A stretch of DNA of 64,000 nucleotides, taken from NCBI GenBank assembly GCA_030145245.1, contig JAQYWC010000012.1, forward strand, positions 22,766 to 86,765, in the 5' to 3' direction. Positions 28,264 through 37,594 of this stretch are shown here, one piece after another; position 1 is the first letter of the stretch; each line of letters opens with the position of its first letter. The stretch comes from Desulfobacterium sp. (GTDB lineage: Bacteria; Desulfobacterota; Desulfobacteria; Desulfobacterales; Desulfobacteraceae). The notes under the pieces were generated by a model. The model had not been told where the DNA came from. It did no database searches and was given only the letters and a program-made list of their open reading frames with translations. The position numbers were made by a program, and so were the translations under genes.

Positions 28264-28997
28264 TGAGTGACAATGAGAGAATCTTAAAATTTCATATTCT
28301 GCGATACAATCCCCAGATCAAGGGGGACACGCCCACCATGAAGACCTACGAGATAAAAGAGGCGCCGGGCATGACCATCTTCATCGCCCTGAATGAGATC
28401 CGGGAGAAGTACGATCCCTCCATTCAGTTTGATTTCATCTGCCGGGCCGGGATCTGCGGAAGCTGCGCCATGATCATCAACGGCCAGCCCGACCTTGCCT
28501 GCCGGACCCTGACCTCCAAGTTTCCCGAGGGCGAGATCAAGCTTCTGCCCCTGCCGGGTTTCGAACTGATCGGCGATCTTTCCGTGAACACGGGCAAATT
28601 CATGCGCCAGATGAGCGAGCGGGTGGAGAGCTGGATCCATGACAAGTATGCGGAAAACGTGGATCTGTGCAAGCTTGAGGAGCGCATGGACCCGGACACG
28701 GCCGACGAGATCTACGAGCTTGAGCGCTGCGTGGAGTGCGGCTGCTGCGTCTCTGCCTGCGCCACCAAGCGCATGCGGGAAGGGTTCCTGAGCGCCGTTG
28801 GCTTCATGCGCCTTGCAAGGTACGCCCTGGATCCCAGGGACAAGCGTTCCGACGAGGAGTTTTACGAGATCATGGGCGATGATGACGGGGTGTTCGGCTG
28901 CATGACCCTGCTGGGCTGCCAGGACTATTGTCCCAAGGATCTGCCCCACCAGACCCAGATTGCCTACCTGAGGCGTAAGATGGCATTGATCAACTGA
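28263..28997 (+). CDS. frdB: Fumarate reductase/succinate dehydrogenase iron-sulfur subunit
   Basis: 244 residues. The [2Fe-2S] site is CRAGICGSC plus the downstream C of LACRTL. The [4Fe-4S] site is CVECGCCVSAC and the [3Fe-4S] site CMTLLGCQDYCPKDL. It passes electrons between FrdA flavin and FrdC haem. TAATG overlap with frdA indicates coupling. Confidence 0.95.
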   Translation: MSDNERILKFHILRYNPQIKGDTPTMKTYEIKEAPGMTIFIALNEIREKYDPSIQFDFICRAGICGSCAMIINGQPDLACRTLTSKFPEGEIKLLPLPGFELIGDLSVNTGKFMRQMSERVESWIHDKYAENVDLCKLEERMDPDTADEIYELERCVECGCCVSACATKRMREGFLSAVGFMRLARYALDPRDKRSDEEFYEIMGDDDGVFGCMTLLGCQDYCPKDLPHQTQIAYLRRKMALIN

Positions 28998-29009
28998 CAA
29001 GGAGAATGA

Positions 29010-30620
29010 ATGACACAATTTACTTATAAGCCCATGTTTCCCCTGGGAGAGGATACCACCGAGTACAAACTCGTCTCCCGCGAGTATATCAACATCAAGG
29101 AGTTCGGCGGTAAGGATGTCGTGACCGTGGAGCCCCAGGCCCTGACTTTGCTGGCAAATACCGCCTTCAAGGAGGTGGCCCATCTTTACCGTTCCGAACA
29201 CCTTAAAAAACTCCGGGCCATCATCGATGATCCGGAGAGCAGTGACAACGACAGGTACATCGCCCTTGAGTTGCTGAAGAACGCCGCGATCTCGGCCGAA
29301 ATGGTCTATCCCATGTGCCAGGATACGGGCACGGCCATTATCATGGGAAAGAAGGGACAGCAGGTCTGGACCTGGTCCGATGATGGGGAGGAGCTCTCAA
29401 AGGGCGTGTTCGAGGCCTACACCGAGAACTATCTGAGATACTCCCAGAACGCTCCCATCACCATGTACGAGGAGAAGAACACCAAGTGCAACCTCCCTGC
29501 CCAGATCGATCTGTTTGCCACCCAGGGGGACGAGTACCGGTTCCTGTTCATGGCAAAGGGCGGAGGATCTGCCAACAAGACCTTTCTTTACCAGATGACC
29601 AAGGCGGTGCTCAACTCCGAGGAGATCCTGCTGGACTTCATGACCGAGAAGATGAAGAGCCTGGGAACAGCGGCCTGTCCTCCCTATTATCTCTCCTTTG
29701 TCATCGGCGGCACCTCGGCCGAAGCCAACTTAAAGACGGTGAAGCTGGCATCTGCCAGGTATTACGACGCACTTCCGACGGAAGGGGACGACACGGGCCA
29801 CGCCTTCAGGGATGTTGACCTTGAGAAAAAGGTGCTGGACCGGGCCCATAAGCTCGGCCTTGGCGCCCAGTTCGGGGGTAAGCACTTTGCCCTGGATGTC
29901 CGGGTGGTGAGACTCCCCCGCCACGGCGCTTCCTGTCCCGTGGGCATCGGGGTCAGCTGCTCCGCCGACCGGCAGATCAAGGCAAAGATCACCCGGGAGG
30001 GTATCTTCATTGAAAAGCTTGAGGAGAACCCGTCAAAGTTCCTGCCGCTGATAGAGCCTGAGATGGCCGAGCCGGTGAAGGTGGACCTGAACAAACCCAT
30101 GGAAGAGATCCGGGCTCAGTTGAGCCAGTATCCCGTTGCCACAAGGCTGTTGCTTTCCGGCAAGATCATTGTGGCCAGGGATATCGCCCATTCCAAGTTC
30201 CAGGAGCGCCTGGACAAGGGAGAGGGACTGCCCGACTACATCAAAAATCACATCATTTACTATGCCGGACCCGCCAAGACCCCGGAAGGCCAGGCCTCGG
30301 GTTCCTTCGGGCCGACCACCGCAGGACGGATGGATCCCTATGTGCCGATCTTCCAGGAGCAGGGGGCGTCCATGGTGATGCTGGCCAAGGGCAACCGCTC
30401 CAAACAGGTGACCGATGCCTGCAAACAGTTCGGCGGTTTCTATCTGGGATCTCCGGGCGGCCCTGCAGCGCGGCTCGGTCGGGACTTCATCAAAAAGGTG
30501 GAGCTTGTGGAGTATGAGGAGCTCGGCATGGAAGCGGTGTTCATGATGACGGTGGAGGACTTCCCGGCTTTTATCATCGTGGATGACAAGGGTAATGATT
30601 TTTACAGTAATCTTCTTTAA
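29010..30620 (+). CDS. Fumarate hydratase, class I (iron-sulfur)
   Basis: 536 residues, one-chain class I fumarase with alpha and beta parts fused. It carries the [10 protein letters not shown] cluster-binding segment, and the C-terminal half has [11 protein letters not shown]. It converts fumarate to malate and completes the route from propionyl-CoA to malate in this operon. SD aaggaga. A terminator follows. The last 50 or so codons plus terminator have a degraded echo at 34.1 kb. Confidence 0.94.
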   Translation: MTQFTYKPMFPLGEDTTEYKLVSREYINIKEFGGKDVVTVEPQALTLLANTAFKEVAHLYRSEHLKKLRAIIDDPESSDNDRYIALELLKNAAISAEMVYPMCQDTGTAIIMGKKGQQVWTWSDDGEELSKGVFEAYTENYLRYSQNAPITMYEEKNTKCNLPAQIDLFATQGDEYRFLFMAKGGGSANKTFLYQMTKAVLNSEEILLDFMTEKMKSLGTAACPPYYLSFVIGGTSAEANLKTVKLASARYYDALPTEGDDTGHAFRDVDLEKKVLDRAHKLGLGAQFGGKHFALDVRVVRLPRHGASCPVGIGVSCSADRQIKAKITREGIFIEKLEENPSKFLPLIEPEMAEPVKVDLNKPMEEIRAQLSQYPVATRLLLSGKIIVARDIAHSKFQERLDKGEGLPDYIKNHIIYYAGPAKTPEGQASGSFGPTTAGRMDPYVPIFQEQGASMVMLAKGNRSKQVTDACKQFGGFYLGSPGGPAARLGRDFIKKVELVEYEELGMEAVFMMTVEDFPAFIIVDDKGNDFYSNLL

Positions 30621-30639
30621 TCCATAAACAACCCAGTTG

Positions 30640-30676
30640 ACCCGGGGTAAAGACTTTTGGCTCTGCCCCGGGTTTT
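30640..30676 (+). terminator. Terminator of the methylmalonyl-CoA/succinate operon
   Basis: ACCCGGGG (30640-30647) pairs with CCCCGGGT (30666-30673), with an inner AAAG/CTTT stem, followed by TTTT. The same hairpin recurs, diverged, at about 34283-34318. Confidence 0.75.
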
Positions 30677-30684
30677 CAATATCC

Positions 30685-30744
30685 CCAAAATGTCAGGGAT
30701 CAATGAAAATAATTGGTTTTATCGAAGATATTGAAATACTAAGG
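30685..30744 (+). mobile_element. Transposase C-terminal remnant, IS91-like
   Basis: An open frame reads PKCQGSMKIIGFIEDIEI, which resembles the zinc-ribbon tail common at the C-terminus of IS91-type (Y2) transposases (C-x-x-C...M-x-I-I-x-F-I-E-D). No catalytic part is present upstream or downstream. The remnant starts exactly where similarity to the 34.1-kb fumarase echo stops. The rest of 30745-30929 shows nothing I can name. Confidence 0.45.
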
Positions 30745-30929
30745 ATGAATTTCATTTTTGACCTGGTGTATGGGAGTGGTGGTGGGGAGTTTTTGACAAG
30801 GAGAAGAGAAAACCATGAATACCCCAGTCGTGGACCCATTGCCCGGAGAGACGATGTCATGACAAAAGATCTGGACTTCCTTTCCCCGGAGGAGTTGGGC
30901 CGCCCAAAAGCATCTTCCTATCCCATAAA

Positions 30930-31499
30930 TTATTTTCTCTTTTTATACCAATCCTGATCCCCATATAGTTTTTCAAGGCATTTAACGCATAGACCGTGTG
31001 AGAAAAGTACCTGGGAATGACTTTCAATATATTTCTCAATAGAGTGCCAATATCCTTCATCATCGCGAACATTTTTACATGATGCACAAATTGGTAATAA
31101 GCCTCTTAAGGTCCTCATTTCAATATGGGTATTTACCCTCGCAATTTACTCTTCGCTGTTAAATGGTTTGGATATATAATCGATTCCACCGACCCTGAAG
31201 CCCTTTACAATATCGGCAGTGCTTGTTTTGGCTGTCAAAAAAATAACCGGAATATCTTTTGTCTCCATGTTCGATTTTAATTTTTCACACACCTCAAAAC
31301 CATCAATTCCTGGCATCATTATATCCAGAAGAATCAAGTCCGGCTGTTCACTTTTTATAAAATCCAATCCCTTCTGACCATCCGAAGCAGCCCCTACGTC
31401 ATACCCGTTATTAATCAAAAGCGTGCCAATGACTTTTCTGTTTTCCGGGTTATCATCTACAATTAAAATAAGTTTTTTATTGATTTTCATTGAATTCAT
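30930..31499 (-). pseudogene. Response regulator split by an in-frame stop
   Basis: The first 117 codons encode a complete REC domain (VDDNPEN, phospho-acceptor Asp59 in ILLDIMMPGIDG, IFLTAK, ISKPF). A TAA at 31146-31148 follows KPFNSEE. The same frame then continues with IARVNTHIE and a Cys-rich tail, LLPICASCKNVRDDEGYW to FSHGLCVKC, as found in intact relatives. There the stop position is normally Leu, so TTA to TAA is the simplest change. The truncated REC domain may still be phosphorylated by the overlapping kinase. The start overlaps the kinase end by 23 nt. Confidence 0.75.
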
Positions 31500-33933
31500 C
31501 CCATTGGCAGTTTAATTTTTTTATCCACTCTGTGAATTCATCAAGTGCAACCTCAATGGCAACCGTGTCTATATTATCAGCGCAAACCATGAGGGTCCTT
31601 CCGTATTGAAGAAGATAGTCAATCCCGTGTTTCTCTGCAATGGCCTCAACTCGTTCAGCAAATTTTTTGATTCTGCTGATGATCATAGCCTTCTTCAAAG
31701 AGCCGCATGATGACATAATCTCGTTATTTAAAAGCATCATTAATTCATTAGGGTCTTTCATTCTTTCGAAATCAATACTCCCTGGGGAATCCGAAGGCAA
31801 TGCCTGCTGCTCAGACATTGAGTGTTTGAGAAACTTCGCCAGCATGTAAAGCAATTCACTTACTTTAAAAGGTTTACTCAAATATTCATTAAAACCTATT
31901 TTCATTAGGTTCTCCCGGTTGTCCATAGGCGAAGGTACGGTTAACGCCACCACCGGAATCTTTTCAGTTCTGGGATTTTCTTTAATTTTCAGTGTTGTTT
32001 TAATGCCATCTAAAATCGGCATCCTGATATCCATAAAAACAAGATCCGGCATATCTTTATCTATCATTTCAAGAGCGATTTTCCCATTTTCCGCAGTCAC
32101 AGCATCTAAACCGACTTTAAACAATATCTCACGGACTACATCCCGATTTGATTCAATGTCATCAACTATAAGAATAGTTGCATCATCAAAGGAGATATTT
32201 TCCAGGGCATACGAGTCTTTGGAATTAACTGATCTATTGTCACAGACAGCAACAGGGACATGTTTTACAATCACCTCAAAAACGGTTCCCTTTCCAGGTG
32301 TACTCCTTACAGCAATCTCGCCACCCATGGCCATAATCAGCTTTTTACAAATAGTGAGTCCTAATCCTGTTCCTCCATACGTTCTGGTATCGAGTCCTTC
32401 ATGCTGTTTAAAAGCTTCAAAAACCATATCCATATCCCGGGGAGATATACCTATTCCACTGTCTTCCACTGCTATAACAAGTCCGAATTCACTCTCATCT
32501 TCTTTTGATTGCGATGTTTTAACGGTTACTTTGATGTAACCTGTTTCGGTAAATTTAGCAGCATTACCGACCAGGTTTAACATTATCTGCCTTATTCTTA
32601 CTTCATCAAGCACAAGAAGTTCAGGTATGTTTCTTTCAATATCAACTATGAACTCAACCCCTTTTTCTTCAATTTTTGATCTGAATATTTGGTCTATTTC
32701 ATCAATAACCGATTTTACATTCAAAATATTTGGTTTTAATTCAAGCATACCAGCTTCAATCTTTGACAGATCAAGAATGTCATTTATCAGGGTAAGCAGA
32801 CTGTTTCCCGCAATTTTAATGGATTGAACATAGCTTTTTTCCTTATCATCCTCCATCACGGAAGATAACAGTTCACTGAATCCGATTATTGCATTCAAGG
32901 GGGTACGGAGTTCATGACTCATATTTGCCAGAAAATCACCCTTGGCCTGATTGGCGGCTTCGGCGGCTTCTTTTGCATGACGCAATGCTTCTTCTGCCTT
33001 TTTTTTCTCTGTAATATCCTCCATGATGATAATGACACCGTTGAACATTTCTCTCAAATCTACTATCTTTGACAATTTGATGAGGAGATATTGGGTTCCG
33101 TTTTGACCTCTAATCTCTTTTTCAAAGCTTGCAGTGGAATCGTTGCTCGCAATAAAATTACCAAGGTTATCTGTCAACCATGGGAAAACTTCATTTGTTG
33201 TTTTACCAATAAACAAATCGAGTGTTTTTTCACAGCTCTCCTTATTCTCCGGTTTGTCGGAAACTAAAGTGACTGTTTTTATATAGTATTGGGCGCCCGG
33301 GGTGTCTGTCCCATGGAGCATTGCCGAACCCGCCAAATTCAGATCAACGATTCGTTTTTGATCATCAGTAATAAATACAGGATTTGGGACGCCTTCAAAA
33401 ATCGTTAAATATCTGTCCTTTTCTTTGGACATGGTTCGATTACGAGTCTGAAGTTCCTCTATGAGTTTGCTTTGATCAGTCTCAGCCCATTGGGCACAAA
33501 ACGCCACAGTCATGCGGTCAAACATGCGTCCAACGTATCTTAGGCAAACATCTTCATATTCACTATCGAATTCGCCATGCCTGACAAGATCCAGCCACGC
33601 CTCTTTGTAATAAACAATGAGTACATGAAACTTCTCCAGGCTGATGCCCCTTTCCCTATGTCTCATAGCCGTATTAACCAAAAAAGAGCAGATAGGATCA
33701 TGTCTGAAATCATGGCCTTTTTTAAACTCAAAATCCGGATAACTGGTCTTCAACCCATTTATCAAAGCACCGGAAAGCCCTTTAATACATCGATGCCAAG
33801 CTTCTTCAAGTGACGCTCCGTCCTCTATGTCAATAACTTGTTTTGCATAGTAAAGCAGTCTTTTCATCAACCACTCATCATGGCTGGTTAAAAGTTCCTT
33901 CAGGGGCGACATCTCATTGAATAAAGGATTCAT
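31477..33933 (-). CDS. Hybrid sensor histidine kinase
   Basis: 818 residues with no membrane segment, so probably cytosolic. Domain order: helical sensor-like N-terminus (about 1-160, similar in style to RsbRD-type domains), PAS (about 172-308), dimerisation/phosphorylation helix with His340 in NMSHELRTP, HATPase with N457 and DSGIGIS, then a receiver domain with Asp635 in LVFMDIRMP. A C-terminal helical segment of about 100 residues lacks a recognisable HPt motif. It is paired with the downstream response regulator. The region is AT-richer than the metabolic operons and lies between an IS91-like remnant and a fumarase relict, which suggests acquisition. Confidence 0.88.
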   Translation of the reverse strand: MNPLFNEMSPLKELLTSHDEWLMKRLLYYAKQVIDIEDGASLEEAWHRCIKGLSGALINGLKTSYPDFEFKKGHDFRHDPICSFLVNTAMRHRERGISLEKFHVLIVYYKEAWLDLVRHGEFDSEYEDVCLRYVGRMFDRMTVAFCAQWAETDQSKLIEELQTRNRTMSKEKDRYLTIFEGVPNPVFITDDQKRIVDLNLAGSAMLHGTDTPGAQYYIKTVTLVSDKPENKESCEKTLDLFIGKTTNEVFPWLTDNLGNFIASNDSTASFEKEIRGQNGTQYLLIKLSKIVDLREMFNGVIIIMEDITEKKKAEEALRHAKEAAEAANQAKGDFLANMSHELRTPLNAIIGFSELLSSVMEDDKEKSYVQSIKIAGNSLLTLINDILDLSKIEAGMLELKPNILNVKSVIDEIDQIFRSKIEEKGVEFIVDIERNIPELLVLDEVRIRQIMLNLVGNAAKFTETGYIKVTVKTSQSKEDESEFGLVIAVEDSGIGISPRDMDMVFEAFKQHEGLDTRTYGGTGLGLTICKKLIMAMGGEIAVRSTPGKGTVFEVIVKHVPVAVCDNRSVNSKDSYALENISFDDATILIVDDIESNRDVVREILFKVGLDAVTAENGKIALEMIDKDMPDLVFMDIRMPILDGIKTTLKIKENPRTEKIPVVALTVPSPMDNRENLMKIGFNEYLSKPFKVSELLYMLAKFLKHSMSEQQALPSDSPGSIDFERMKDPNELMMLLNNEIMSSCGSLKKAMIISRIKKFAERVEAIAEKHGIDYLLQYGRTLMVCADNIDTVAIEVALDEFTEWIKKLNCQWDEFNENQ

Positions 33934-34096
33934 CTATTTTCCTGCTCCTTCGGCATATTGAGTTATGACTGTCATTATACACCGGATTGTGTCACTCTGA
34001 AACCATTTTGATTCTGGTTTGCGACAGCGATTGTTGATCGTTTCGTTTACAACCCGGAGAGGGTTGCGGTCACGGAAAAGAGGTTATTGCCCCAAA

Positions 34097-34342
34097 AGCC
34101 CGGGCGACCTGCTGCATGGCCCGGCCGGGACTTCATCAAGAAAGACGAGCTTGTGGAGTATGAGGAGTTCGGCAGGGAAGCGGTCTTCATGATGACGTGG
34201 AGGATTTCCCCGCCTTTATCATCGTGGATGATAAGGGTAACGATTTCTACAGTAATCTTTTCTGATCCATAAACAACCCATAAAACCCGAGGCAAAGCCG
34301 TTTGCTTTGTCCCGGGTTTTCAATATCTCCAAAAATGCAGAC
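34097..34342 (+). pseudogene. Relict of a class I fumarase 3' end plus terminator
   Basis: This stretch aligns along its whole length with 30455-30697: the last 50 or so codons of fumarase, the bases around the stop, and the terminator hairpin. FIKKDELVEYEEFGREAVFMMT matches [22 protein letters not shown], given here by its first and last residues only in part. One base is missing after ATGATGACG, which shifts the frame. It is not translated sensibly. Divergence suggests an old copy, or the remains of a paralogue. 33934-34096 upstream holds nothing recognisable. Confidence 0.8.
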
Positions 34343-34347
34343 TTAAA

Positions 34348-34920
34348 TCATGATCTATTATCCTTTTCAGGCCAGATGAACCCTTTTTTCTCGAGTTCTT
34401 CACGGCTCAACTCATCGAGTTCATGGGGCAGGACTATCCAGTCACTGGAGGCAAAGGTCTTGTAATGGAAGTGGGGTTCAATGCCCACAATATTGTTTTC
34501 CGGTTTGTAATAGAGAGCTGCCATTTGAATGGTGACATCCTCTTCTTCGGCCAGGGACGTCTTCACCTTGTTGTATACGGCCTTGAATGTTTTCCCCCGG
34601 TCAAAGATGTCATCCACGATCAGAATCCGGCACCCCGGAGTGACCCTGCGTGCCAGCGAGTCCACATTCTCCACCCGGACCTCCCCTGCGGCGCCGATCC
34701 CTGTATAGGACTGGGCATGGATGGTGGTGAACTCCTTTTTCTTGCCGGAAAGCAGGGCAAACACCTCCTGCATATAGATGGATATCTGAGCGCCCCCCCG
34801 GGTGATTCCGGAAAAGATATCAAAATCATGGCCCTGGCCATAGATCTTCTTTGCAAACTCCCAGCAGTCTCTCTCCATCTGCTGGGAATCGATAAATATT
34901 TTTTCATTTGTAACGGTCAT
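34348..34920 (-). CDS. Phosphoribosyltransferase (COG2236-like)
   Basis: 190 residues from ATG 34920 (MTVTNEKIF), preceded by GGGGTGA. ATG 34977 would add 19 residues. Type I PRTase fold: the PRPP-binding signature is RILIVDDIFDRGKT, and SGITRGG is an N-terminal loop. Related proteins use purine bases. The exact base is not readable. It converges on the fumarase relict. Confidence 0.8.
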   Translation of the reverse strand: MTVTNEKIFIDSQQMERDCWEFAKKIYGQGHDFDIFSGITRGGAQISIYMQEVFALLSGKKKEFTTIHAQSYTGIGAAGEVRVENVDSLARRVTPGCRILIVDDIFDRGKTFKAVYNKVKTSLAEEEDVTIQMAALYYKPENNIVGIEPHFHYKTFASSDWIVLPHELDELSREELEKKGFIWPEKDNRS

Positions 34921-35103
34921 ACGTTTCACCCCGTGCCCCGGCATTGCCGAACAGTGTTTTTTATAGTGCCACAACATGCTGCACGGGTGCTTCCGCCCTG
35001 TACAAGGGCCTTTGCCTCAATCCCGTCAGCATGAAAAGTGCCATAATATAACAGGATTTTAATAATCATCAATTATAATCTTGGAATTTACCGGAAGAAA
35101 CGC

Positions 35104-37338
35104 CTAAAACCCACCCCCCGCGCCCTCCAACACCTCTGCCGCGATGGTCTTACGGCACCCCGATGACGTCAGCGTGAAATGAACCACGGAATTAAAATCC
35201 GGCATTTCCGAATCCGTCCTGACCCGGAAAACGGAACCGCTGGGGCCGTCCACGGTCAGCGTATGCTCCTTGCCGGGAAGCAGCAGCGGAGCCGTTGAAG
35301 GAGTGTCGTTCTCGTCGGTGTGAAACAAGGCGACCGCTCCGTAATCGGCACCGTCGAGGGAGGAAGCAAAGCCGAATTTCTGAAGCCCGAAATAATAAAT
35401 CTCCCCGATGCTGTCCGTGTAAAGGTTGCAGGGCTGGCTGACCGGATGCCGCTGATTTTCGGCAGGCGTGTCGGAATACTCGCCTCCGGCCCCGGAGAAC
35501 CATGTCGAAATTTCAGCCGTTATGGGCATCTCACTGGCAGGGGTATTCATGAAGATAAAGCACGGAGTGTCACCGGCCCATTTGAATCCCAGCGTTTTCG
35601 CCTTATCCAGGGTTTCATAGCCGTCGATGGCGTCGAAGTAGAAATGTCCGGTGACGGGATTGGCGAAGGGCGTGCCGTCCACACCCACTGCCTCCGCCCG
35701 TATCCTGTTGGCTGAACTGCCGCTGTTATAATAAGTCCCGTCGATGGCCACCTGAACATCAGCAACGAAACGATTCCCGTCCATTGTGTCTGAGGCCCGA
35801 TTAATATCGAAGAGGTAGGAATCGGAAAGCGTGAAGCCGCCGTCCCCGGTGGGCACAAAGAACTTATTCCCGTAATCCGATTTGAACAGCACGGAAACGT
35901 CATCGGTGTTGTCAAGGGGATTTCCGTTGCCGTCGGCGACATCCGCCACAAGGATCAGCCGCCCGGCACGCCCTTCATAGCCGCCCGGCTCCGTGACCTT
36001 ATTCACCACAAGCAATGGGGACTTCTTTGCATTTTCGTTTCCCGGCGCCTTGAAATACAGTGAGGAACTGCCGTCATCGTAATTACGCGCAGACACCGTG
36101 ACCTGATGGGGTGCCCCCACGCTCCGCACATGGACAGGGAAATTCACTGTTTTCGTGTCATATAGCGTATACAACGGCTCGTCATAGGACCGGAACTGGA
36201 CCTCCACGGTTAATGTCGCCGTATCTCCGATATCCAGGCCATCCACCGGTAAGGGATAGAGAAGCGTGGTTGTATAATGCAACGGATAACCGGTCTTCTC
36301 CAGCTCTGAAAACCCTGTAAAATCGGTGTAGCCCAGGGGCACGGGCTTGCCGTCCAGGGTACATCTGATAAGGCCTTTGGCGGTTGCGTCATTCATCTGG
36401 TCAAATACTTCAAGCGTCACATCCGGCTGCCGGATGGTCAACCCGTCCTTCACCAATGATATCTCTCCGAGCAGGCTTGAAGCTTCGATGAGATTCACCG
36501 TGCCGACCCTGTCCTTGTAAGCCGTCGGGTTGTAGATGCTTTCCACTTTCTTATCCGGCGCAAGTTCAGCCACGGATCCCACGGGCAGGTCGGGAAACTC
36601 CCGGTCCAGTGTCTCCTTTACCCTAAAGGGATCCCCGTTTCCAAGGGCCCGGCGGGAAAAATCCTCCAGATAATCCTGACTGTCACCGTCCTCGTCGCTG
36701 ATGAAGGCCATGGGGAACACCGATTCCGCCATCTGGTCACCCGTCCGGCCCGCCAGAAGTTCCTGGGCGATCTTAATGAGTGTTCCGTGGATGCCCGCTC
36801 CGTCATATTCCTTCAGGGGATGAGATGCCGCCACGATAAGGGTCTGTACAACTGCGTAGGGAGTGCTGCGGGTCGGGTCTTCCTTTTCAATGTCCACATC
36901 GCTCATTCCAACGCCGAATTCGGCGACGAACTTCTGCAGATCGGACTTGCATTCCTCCATCACCTGCCGGACCACTTCCGGATTGGAGCTGGCCGTCCTC
37001 CGCTCTACCATATGGGCAAGAATCGATGTGAGCAGGGTCATGTTGACGCCCTGGTCACGATGGGTAAGCACCATTCTCAGGCTGCCCATGTAGGGACGGC
37101 CGTCCAAACTCCCCCCTTGGTATGCAGAAAAGCTGGCAGAACCAAGCCTGAGAGATCCGCGCTGAAGGAACCGTCGTCCGATGTCGTGCCAATGCGCTGC
37201 CCGGCAGCGTACACCTCCGCTCCGGCCACAGGACCGTTGACGACAAATCCGGTCTCCCTTGCGGAATCGGAATCGCATCCGTTACAAAACGAAGGACAGA
37301 CTGAAGAGCAGAAGCAGAAGAGTTGTTGCAGCTTTCAT
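35104..37338 (-). pseudogene. Large surface lipoprotein gene with two frameshifts near the 5' end
   Basis: ATG 37338, after a GAGG site, begins a clear signal peptide (MKAATTLLLLLFSLSFVL) but meets TAA at 37284-37282. One base over, the frame gives GCDSDSARETGFVVNGPVAG, i.e. a lipobox Cys and an Ig-like/carboxypeptidase-regulatory domain start. This runs to the C6 run at 37111-37116, where a second one-base slip leads into the long frame ending at 35104. Removing one base near 37282 and adding one C restores a protein of about 745 residues. The remainder has beta-rich repeats of unknown function. Either a decaying or phase-variable gene, or two sequence errors. Confidence 0.65.
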
Positions 37339-37594
37339 GGGCGCCTCGCGTAAAAGGATTACAAAGATCGTTACCGTCAGCATATTCTCCGTAAAAGAAA
37401 GACGCCTGGGTGACAAACGACGATTTACTACGGTAAATACACAACTACACCAAAAAGCGACTTTCCTAGATCAGAAAGTAGCAGCGATTATGGGATAGGA
37501 AATTGCTCCCTGTCATGACAATTATGGAAAATATTTGAAACTTGAAATACTATCCTGTTTGATTGTTTTTGATAATCAGTACATTTTTGAATGG

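Noticed and set aside
30637..30957. 106-codon plus-strand frame after fumarase as an intact gene
   Set aside because: It starts inside the fumarase terminator and only about 20 codons look protein-like (the transposase tail). Treated as a remnant.
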